From: Syntrophobacterales bacterium
Lineage (GTDB): Bacteria; Desulfobacterota; Desulfobaccia; Desulfobaccales; 0-14-0-80-60-11
Assembly (NCBI GenBank): GCA_020052215.1
Contig: JAGVPN010000341.1
Location: forward strand, 1 to 6,595
Direction of reading: 5' to 3'
Length of the DNA stretch: 6,595 nt
The position numbers were made by a program, and so were the translations under genes. How positions within the stretch are numbered: position 1 is the stretch's first letter; each line of letters begins with the position of its first letter. The notes below the pieces were generated by a model that searched no databases, was not told where the DNA came from, and saw only the letters and a list, made by a program, of their open reading frames with translations. Below are positions 1-4,040 of the stretch, in pieces.

Positions 1-120
1 CAGGCAGCGGGTGCACTGCACCACCTTGCGCACCGCCTCCATCTTCTTGGCCCGGTCCACCTTGGTTTTTTTCTTCTGCTCCAGCTTGATCCGGCCTTCA
101 ATATCGATGACTTTAGACAT
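1..120 (-). CDS. N-terminal part of small lysine-rich protein with a CxxC motif, cut by the window edge
   Basis: Only the first 40 codons are present; the gene continues beyond base 1. The product starts MSKVIDIEGRIK, followed by a highly charged, probably helical stretch with a run of lysines (residues 16-20). It then reaches QCTRCL, where Cys36 and Cys39 form a CxxC knuckle, which suggests that a zinc ribbon or similar metal site follows. I do not recognise the family and assign no function. The ATG at 118-120 is chosen because GAGGT lies 5 nt upstream. An in-frame ATG at 196-198 would add 26 residues, but that stretch is Gly/Pro/Arg/Ala-rich and looks like translated GC-rich leader. The gene is flanked upstream by the AT-rich accessory region and has its own promoter (218-246), so it is probably transcribed independently. 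Confidence 0.7.
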   Translation of the reverse strand, partial: MSKVIDIEGRIKLEQKKKTKVDRAKKMEAVRKVVQCTRCL

Positions 121-125
121 GGCTG

Positions 126-130
126 ACCTC
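126..130 (-). promoter_or_regulatory. Ribosome binding site GAGGT of the left-edge gene
   Basis: GAGGT (acctc on the plus strand) lies 5 nt upstream of the ATG at 118-120. This decides in favour of that start over the upstream in-frame ATG at 196-198. Confidence 0.6.
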
Positions 131-217
131 GGGTGGAGACGGGCCCCGGCCTCCCGCCCCCAGGCTCTAGGGGCCGGGCCGGGCGGCCTGCCTAGCATCG
201 CCTTTTCCTACTTTTAA

Positions 218-246
218 AGAATATCAGTCGGGGCAGGCCGGGTCAA
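218..246 (-). promoter_or_regulatory. Sigma70-type promoter for the left-edge gene
   Basis: On the minus strand there is a -35 box TTGACC (241-246, 5 of 6 to consensus), a spacer of exactly 17 nt, and a -10 box TATTCT (218-223, 4 of 6). A TGA directly before the -10 box gives an extended -10 (TGnTATTCT). The start point would fall near 210, leaving a GC-rich leader of about 90 nt before the ATG at 120. No gene lies between it and the partial CDS, so that CDS is the natural target. Confidence 0.6.
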
Positions 247-322
247 GAGAGGGGCTGGGCCGAGCAGGGGTCATTTGGGCGCATAAGGAGTGCATGTGGA
301 GCCGCTTAGGAAAAGAAATGGA

Positions 323-336
323 AAGATTTTAATCTT
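323..336. repeat. Short AT-rich inverted repeat
   Basis: AAGATT (323-328) and AATCTT (331-336) are perfect inverted copies separated by TT. Read on the minus strand, it is followed by CC and then a T-rich stretch. It could be a weak second terminator or nothing functional. Confidence 0.25.
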
Positions 337-365
337 CCTTCCCCTGAGTATGCAATTCCAGCAAA

Positions 366-518
366 TTAAAACCGACTATTTTCAATATTTGTGAAAATAG
401 TTCTTGATTTTTTGTAAGATATGCCGATAATCATATTAGCCTCATCTGCCACGCGTAGAAGGAGATCTTTCGCCGTCCTCAGGGGCGGCGATTGCATTTT
501 AAGACTCACGTTTGTCAT
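366..518 (-). CDS. Doubtful 50-residue ORF at the end of the accessory operon
   Basis: An ORF starts at the ATG at 516-518, overlaps the end of the BECR-like gene by 20 nt in another frame, and stops at 366-368. The product (MTNVSLKMQSPP start, IENSRF end) is basic, has no membrane segment, and resembles nothing I recognise. In favour: it is same-strand, has matching AT-rich composition, and sits where a third operon gene, such as a small partner protein, would be. Against: there is no good ribosome binding site (only GGA about 9 nt upstream), and the last codons coincide with the 10-bp hairpin at 375-401, which looks like a terminator. It is more likely chance than real. Confidence 0.22.
   Translation of the reverse strand: MTNVSLKMQSPPLRTAKDLLLRVADEANMIIGISYKKSRTIFTNIENSRF
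375..401 (-). terminator. Candidate terminator hairpin after the DUF3800/BECR operon
   Basis: ACTATTTTCA (375-384) and TGAAAATAGT (392-401) form a perfect 10-bp stem around a 7-nt loop. On the minus strand the stem is followed by CGGTTTTAATTT. On the plus strand it is followed by a TTTTTT run about 6 nt beyond the stem, so it could act in either direction. The stem is AT-rich and thus weaker than a textbook intrinsic terminator. It lies about 100 nt past the stop codon of the BECR-like gene and inside the doubtful ORF at 366-518. Confidence 0.4.
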
Positions 519-993
519 ATTTTTTTTCCAAATTTCTCCTGGCTGACCTTCCCTCCACATAAAAAGCAGTTACCAAGAAGGCTCTTTGCCCTTTTCGCTT
601 TCCCTGCCGCTCCAATATTACGACATAATCCAAATTTTCTAACCAAACATATGTTCTTAATCGCCCCCGCTTCCCTTCCATATAATCCCATACTTTTACT
701 GCTTCATGGGTTGAATTGCTAATTGCAGGCCCGCACCAAGGTAGCCGCTCAGCCCTCCTTGGTTGGAAAAGCCGCTCACCGGTTTCCCCATCATCTTTTG
801 TAATTAAGTGCCAGAATCCTTCTTCATAGCATTCTCCCGCCAAGCATTTTCTATCCCACCAAACTGGTAACCCCTGAAAGCGGCGCTTTGTCTCTATAAA
901 ATCCGATTCAAAAATGCGATAAAGGTAAGAAATGACCACTTCCCAGGCTCCATCTATTGGTACAATTTCCGGCAACCAATCAGGAAGTTTCAT
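499..993 (-). CDS. Probable BECR-fold (PBECR-like) RNase-type protein, 164 aa
   Basis: The product is a soluble 164-residue protein without signal peptide or membrane segment. The visible pattern is EEGFWHLITK (residues 57-66, His62), RRAERLPWC (79-87), an Asn/Trp-containing linker (91-102), then RTYVWLENLDYVVILE (113-128) and AFLVTAFYVEG (138-148), ending in a basic helix RRNLEKKYDKR (152-162). From memory this order (H in a strand, arginine-rich step, final LVTA[FY]-V strand and basic tail) resembles the phage Barnase-EndoU-ColicinE5/D-RelE-like nuclease families, which suggests RNA cleavage. His62, Arg79/Arg80 and Thr142 are the candidate active residues. That assignment is by pattern only. 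The start is fixed by ATGA overlap with the DUF3800 stop and by AGGAG 8 nt upstream. The two genes are thus translationally coupled. AT-rich codon use contrasts with hemA. Confidence 0.6.
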   Translation of the reverse strand: MKLPDWLPEIVPIDGAWEVVISYLYRIFESDFIETKRRFQGLPVWWDRKCLAGECYEEGFWHLITKDDGETGERLFQPRRAERLPWCGPAISNSTHEAVKVWDYMEGKRGRLRTYVWLENLDYVVILERQGKRKGQRAFLVTAFYVEGRSARRNLEKKYDKRES

Positions 994-1691
994 TCCTTTA
1001 TCTCCTGAGCTTGCCAGCGAAGAAGATTTACTTTTCGCGCCATGTATGAGGTACTATGAGTAAGACTGCAACCTGACCGTTCTCTCATTGTTTCAACCAA
1101 ATGTTCTTTTCCCTTATTTCCTTTTTGGCTCCGGTTAATATACGAAACCGCACCGATCAATAAATCTGCGAGTTGTAATAGTTCTACCTCCTTTGAATGA
1201 ATAAGCTGGAGACGATCAATCATTTCTTTTGAAGGGGCAGAGAGAATCTCTTTCAATTTTCTAATCTTTGCGCCGCCACGAGTGTCCTTAATATCTAGAT
1301 AAATCCGGTAGTGAGCCTGTGGAGAGAAAATAACATTAAGCATGACATAATACATCTTATAGTACCATATATCATGGGTTTGTTTTGTAAAAGCCTCGTG
1401 ACGAAGTTTTGATTTATCTGGCACAATCAAGGCACGAAAATATAGGTCTGGGTTATCAAAAAAATAGTTTATCCATTCCAGATAAAATTGATGCTTTGCA
1501 GGCGAGACTTTTGTCCACTTAACTTCAAAAGTTGCTGAAAGTCCGTGCCTAAGTTTAATTTCTCGTAAGCTAACATTTATTTCTCTGCACCGTGTTAACG
1601 GGCACCAGACCGCCCCCAGAACCATGACTTGGTGTGGGTCATTTTCTAGGTGACAAGATTCGTCACAATAGACATTATAAATTTGGCTCAT
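990..1691 (-). CDS. DUF3800 domain-containing protein (RNase H-like), 233 aa
   Basis: The 233-residue product spans a single DUF3800 domain. Signature elements in order are NVYCDESCH near the N-terminus (Asp10, Glu11), FEVKWTKV (55-62, Glu56, Lys58), RIYLDIKD (129-136, Asp133), and IHSKEVELLQLADLLIGAV (164-182, Ser166, Glu168, Asp176). The acidic residues on successive strands are those expected of an RNase H-like metal-dependent nuclease fold, so all likely catalytic positions appear intact. The family occurs in mobile and accessory regions, and its biochemical role is not settled. It is the first gene of a two-gene operon, overlapping the BECR-like gene by ATGA. AGGGGT lies 5 nt before the ATG at 1689-1691, and a candidate promoter lies at 1727-1755. 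A sample 60-base line in the gene (1381-1440) is 38% GC, far below the neighbouring hemA, which suggests transfer. Confidence 0.85.
   Translation of the reverse strand: MSQIYNVYCDESCHLENDPHQVMVLGAVWCPLTRCREINVSLREIKLRHGLSATFEVKWTKVSPAKHQFYLEWINYFFDNPDLYFRALIVPDKSKLRHEAFTKQTHDIWYYKMYYVMLNVIFSPQAHYRIYLDIKDTRGGAKIRKLKEILSAPSKEMIDRLQLIHSKEVELLQLADLLIGAVSYINRSQKGNKGKEHLVETMRERSGCSLTHSTSYMARKVNLLRWQAQEIKE
1002..1006 (-). promoter_or_regulatory. Ribosome binding site AGGAG of the BECR-like gene
   Basis: AGGAG (ctcct on the plus strand) lies inside the last codons of the DUF3800 gene, 8 nt before the ATG at 991-993. It supports this start and the 4-nt overlap. Confidence 0.6.
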
Positions 1692-1696
1692 GGGCT

Positions 1697-1702
1697 ACCC
1701 CT
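1697..1702 (-). promoter_or_regulatory. Ribosome binding site AGGGGT of the DUF3800 gene
   Basis: AGGGGT lies 5 nt upstream of the ATG at 1689-1691 and supports that start. Confidence 0.45.
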
Positions 1703-1726
1703 GAAATGGAGGGTTTTATTGGTTAG

Positions 1727-1755
1727 TTAATAGCACTGAAAGCACTCCGGCTCAA
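1727..1755 (-). promoter_or_regulatory. Candidate promoter of the DUF3800/BECR operon with a repeat in the spacer
   Basis: On the minus strand there is a -35-like TTGAGC (1750-1755, 4 of 6), a 17-nt spacer, and a -10-like TATTAA (1727-1732, 4 of 6). The start point would be near 1720, about 30 nt before the ATG. The spacer carries a direct hexamer repeat AGTGCT-TTC-AGTGCT (1732-1746), well placed for a repressor. Neither box is strong, so expression would be weak or regulated. Confidence 0.35.
1732..1746 (-). repeat. Direct hexamer repeat AGTGCT-TTC-AGTGCT in the promoter spacer
   Basis: Two identical AGTGCT copies (minus strand; 1741-1746 and 1732-1737) are spaced 3 nt apart between the proposed -35 and -10 boxes. 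This is a possible operator for autoregulation of the accessory operon, but the repeat is short enough to be chance. Confidence 0.3.
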
Positions 1756-1853
1756 TAAAAAAGACCCAGGAGCTTACCGCTAACCTGATAGTCAATATCC
1801 TCCGGCAGGTAGCAGACCATTTTAATTCTGAAATGCCCAACTCCCCAGAAACC

Positions 1854-3149
1854 TTAGTCCTTTTCGGTAGTCTCGCCCCCGCGGTCCTGGTCCAGATTGA
1901 ACAGGCGGCGCACCAGGTCCAGTTCCTGGTGGGGGTTTCGGGGGCGGCGGTTGCGTTTCAGGAAGATGATGGGGTCGTGGAGGAGTTTTTGGGTGACGGA
2001 GGCGGTCAAGACCTCCAGGGCCTGATTCTGTTCCGGCGTCAAAGGCCCCAGCTGGTTCAGGGTCTTTTTCAGCTCCGCCCGGCAGATGGCCTCGGCCTTG
2101 TCCTTCATGGCGATGATGGTGGGGTAAACCTCTAACGTTTCCAGCCAGTGGAGGAATTTCAGGGTCTCGGCGGCCACCAGGCGCTCGGCTTTGGTGGCCT
2201 CGTGCCGGCGCCGCTGATAGTTGATCTCCACCACTTCATTCAGGTCGTCGATGTTGAAGAGGTAAACGTTGTCCAGGTCGTTGATGGCCGGGTCCAGGTC
2301 TCGGGGCACCGCGATGTCGATGAGGAACAGGGGCCGCTGTTTGCGCCGCCGCATCACGCCCTTGACCTGGTCCCGGGTGATGAGGAAGTCGCCGGCGCCG
2401 GTGGAGCTGATGAGGATGTCGGCGGTAAGGAGCTGCTCCGGCAATTCTTCCAGGGAGACCGCCTCACCCTGGAACCGCCGGGCCAGGGCCACGCCCCGCT
2501 CCAGGGTGCGGTTGGCCACGGTGATCCGGCCGGCGCCCTGGCCCTTCAGGTGCTCCAGGGCCAGTTCCGCCATCTCCCCGGCCCCCAATAACAGGACGTT
2601 TTTGCCGGCCAGGTCCCCGAAGATTTTCTTGGCCATGGCCACTGCGGCATAGCTGACGCTCACCGCATGGTCGCCGATGCCGGTCTCGCCCCGCACCCGT
2701 TTGGCCACGGAAAAAGCCTTGTGAACCAGGCGGTTGAGGATAGGCCCGGTAGCGTGGTGCTCCGTGGCCTCCCGGTAAGCCTGCTTCACCTGCCCCAGGA
2801 TCTGGGGTTCCCCCACCACCATGGAATCCAGGCTGGCCGCCACCCGGAAGAAGTGCTGCACCGCGTCCCGGTCCCGGTGGACATAAAAGGACTCGTTCAG
2901 GTCGCCCGGGGCAATCTCCGGATGGCGGCCAAAAAACTCCCGGACCCGGGCCGCGGCCTCATCCGGCGCCTGGGAGACACAGATCACCTCCACCCGGTTG
3001 CAGGTGGTGTACAGCAGGCTCTCGGAGACCTCGGGCCAGCTTTTCAGGTGGCCATAGGCGTGAGCCACCTCCGGGATGAGGCAGGCCAGTTTTTCCCTGA
3101 GGGCCACCGGCGCGGTCTTGTGGTTGACGCCGCAGAGCAGGAGGTTCAT
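1854..3149 (-). CDS. hemA: Glutamyl-tRNA reductase (HemA), 431 aa
   Basis: This enzyme reduces glutamyl-tRNA(Glu) to glutamate-1-semialdehyde with NADPH, the first committed step of the C5 route to 5-aminolevulinate and tetrapyrroles in the cytosol. The N-terminal catalytic domain starts NLLLCGVNHKTAP and holds the nucleophile Cys50 in LLYTTCNRVE. The signature SLDSMVVGEPQILGQVK (107-123) follows, then VRGETGIG (152-159). The NADPH domain has VLLLGAGEMAELA (185-197), VANRT (211-215), SSTGA (248-252) and DIAVPRD (278-284). The C-terminal dimerisation helices run from about 310 to 420. Length is normal, and no key residue is missing. The start at 3147-3149 gives the canonical N-terminus; the open frame extends upstream only because it runs antiframe through the preceding gene. 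There is no clear ribosome binding site, but ATGA overlap with the upstream gene implies translational coupling. Confidence 0.96.
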   Translation of the reverse strand: MNLLLCGVNHKTAPVALREKLACLIPEVAHAYGHLKSWPEVSESLLYTTCNRVEVICVSQAPDEAAARVREFFGRHPEIAPGDLNESFYVHRDRDAVQHFFRVAASLDSMVVGEPQILGQVKQAYREATEHHATGPILNRLVHKAFSVAKRVRGETGIGDHAVSVSYAAVAMAKKIFGDLAGKNVLLLGAGEMAELALEHLKGQGAGRITVANRTLERGVALARRFQGEAVSLEELPEQLLTADILISSTGAGDFLITRDQVKGVMRRRKQRPLFLIDIAVPRDLDPAINDLDNVYLFNIDDLNEVVEINYQRRRHEATKAERLVAAETLKFLHWLETLEVYPTIIAMKDKAEAICRAELKKTLNQLGPLTPEQNQALEVLTASVTQKLLHDPIIFLKRNRRPRNPHQELDLVRRLFNLDQDRGGETTEKD

Positions 3150-3979
3150 GGCTGCTGAAGGAATCTGGCGAAACTGTGGTAGCCCGTGAGCCACAGGTTG
3201 GCGCCCACAAAGGTGCACACCAGCACCAGGAAACCGCAGATGGCCAGGAGCGCCGCCCGCCGGCCCCGCCAGCCCACCGTCAGGCGCTCGTGCAACAGCA
3301 CCGCGTAGATCAGCCAGGCGATGAGGGTCAGAATCTCCTTGGGGTCCCAACTGAAGAAGCGGCCCTGGGTGTGCTGGGCGAAGAGGGACCCGGAGATGAT
3401 CCCCCCGGTGAGCAGGGGGAATCCGGTGGTAAGGCACCAGTAATTGAGGTTATCCAGTTGGGACAGGGAGGGCAGACGGCGGTGGAAAAAGCCGAAGCGC
3501 TTCCTCTTGATCTGGCGTTCCTGGATCAGGTAGAGGACACCCCCCAGGCCGGCCAGGGCCAGGGCGGCATAGCCCGTCAGGGTCAGACAGATGTGCACGT
3601 AGAGCCAGAAACCCTGGAGCAGGGGCGAGACGGCCCCCTGCCGGGCCGGCAGGATCAGCGCCCCGGACACCATCAGGGCCGCCAGCGGCGCCACCAGGGC
3701 CCCCAGGATCTTGATGGGATAGCGCCAGATCAGGACCAGAAAGGCCGCCGCCAATGCCCAGGCGAACAACAGCAGGGCCTCCCCGAAGGTGGCGGCGGGC
3801 AAGGCCCCAGCAACCCAGGCCCGCTGGATGAGGGCCAGGGTGTGGCACGCCAGGCCTCCGGCCATGACCCAGGCGCCGGCGCGGTAGTAGCCCTCCCGCT
3901 GGGCCAGAAAATAGGCCAGCCAGAGGCCGGTGGCGCCAAAGTAGGCTAAAAGGGTTAGAGAGAGAAAAAGACTGTTCAT
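3146..3979 (-). CDS. ccsA: CcsA/HemX-family cytochrome c biogenesis membrane protein, 277 aa
   Basis: This polytopic inner-membrane protein has about eight hydrophobic segments. The C-terminal half carries the family signature: FSWDPKEILTLIAWLIYAVL (209-228), GWRGRRAAL (236-244), and FVGANLWLTGYHSF (257-270). Histidines that could ligate heme are His46, His129, His230 and His268. In the family, CcsA/ResC proteins handle and attach heme to apocytochrome c in System II, while the short HemX form, encoded beside hemA, affects HemA amount in Bacillus. The length and the hemA overlap (ATGA) fit the HemX type. The tryptophan-rich WWD motif is reduced: Phe-Phe-Ser-Trp-Asp replaces the usual Trp-rich run, so heme-binding ability is uncertain. 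The ATG at 3977-3979 is the only reasonable start because an in-frame TAG lies 12 nt upstream. No ribosome binding site is visible. Confidence 0.85.
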   Translation of the reverse strand: MNSLFLSLTLLAYFGATGLWLAYFLAQREGYYRAGAWVMAGGLACHTLALIQRAWVAGALPAATFGEALLLFAWALAAAFLVLIWRYPIKILGALVAPLAALMVSGALILPARQGAVSPLLQGFWLYVHICLTLTGYAALALAGLGGVLYLIQERQIKRKRFGFFHRRLPSLSQLDNLNYWCLTTGFPLLTGGIISGSLFAQHTQGRFFSWDPKEILTLIAWLIYAVLLHERLTVGWRGRRAALLAICGFLVLVCTFVGANLWLTGYHSFARFLQQP

Positions 3980-3980
3980 G

Positions 3981-4040
3981 TCATGGCGGCGCTACCAAGA
4001 TATTTTCTGACGGGCTGGCGGTCCAGCCGGATAACCTCAT
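3981..4040 (-). CDS. Possible 19-residue coupling cistron between the first gene and ccsA
   Basis: The ATG at 4038-4040 overlaps the stop of the upstream gene as ATGA, and the frame (MRLSGWTASPSENILVAPP) ends at a TGA at 3981-3983, one base before the ccsA ATG. It may serve as a relay letting ribosomes reinitiate at ccsA, which has no visible ribosome binding site. The peptide is not recognisable, and the arrangement could be chance. Confidence 0.2.
   Translation of the reverse strand: MRLSGWTASPSENILVAPP
4013..4028. repeat. GC-rich 6-bp hairpin in the gap before ccsA
   Basis: GGCTGG (4013-4018) and CCAGCC (4023-4028) form a perfect stem with a 4-nt loop in the 57-nt gap between the first gene and ccsA. 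No T-run follows on the minus strand, so it is unlikely to be an intrinsic terminator. It could tune processing or translation of the operon mRNA. Confidence 0.3.

Larger units (their letters stand above)
121..498. other. Mostly non-coding stretch between the DUF3800/BECR operon and the left-edge gene
   Basis: This stretch holds the promoter and leader of the left-edge gene (121-246), a composition change from GC-rich to AT-rich at roughly 300-310, a small near-palindrome AAGATT-TT-AATCTT (323-336), the 10-bp hairpin at 375-401, and a doubtful 50-codon ORF (366-518). I see no convincing conserved protein on either strand and no recognisable RNA gene. The composition step near 300 probably marks one edge of the acquired segment. 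Confidence 0.5.

Noticed and set aside
142..175. GGCCCC/GGGGCC stem in the GC-rich leader
   Set aside because: Six base pairs across a 22-nt loop are expected by chance in DNA this GC-rich.
11..217. A 68-codon plus-strand ORF at the left edge
   Set aside because: It runs antisense to the Lys-rich partial gene, whose minus-strand start has a good ribosome binding site and promoter.
492..722. A 76-codon plus-strand ORF opposite the BECR-like gene
   Set aside because: It starts inside the opposite gene with no ribosome binding site. Its hydrophobic composition reflects the AT-rich complement.
1752..1820. A 22-residue minus-strand ORF (MVCYLPEDIDYQ...) between hemA and the DUF3800 gene
   Set aside because: It has no ribosome binding site and no recognisable similarity. 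It overlaps the proposed -35 region. It could be a gene remnant, but nothing supports it.
1833..3158. Long open frames on the plus strand opposite hemA
   Set aside because: GC-rich codon use leaves antisense frames open. The translations are low-complexity and have no ribosome binding sites or family features, while hemA is certain.
3150..3437. In-frame extension of hemA upstream of the ATG at 3147-3149
   Set aside because: The extra residues are the wrong-frame reading of ccsA and are Pro/Gly/Arg-rich. The standard HemA N-terminus begins exactly at the chosen ATG.
3176..3949. A 257-codon plus-strand frame opposite ccsA
   Set aside because: The translation is rich in Gln, Gly and Pro with no domain pattern, as expected for the antisense of a membrane protein gene.
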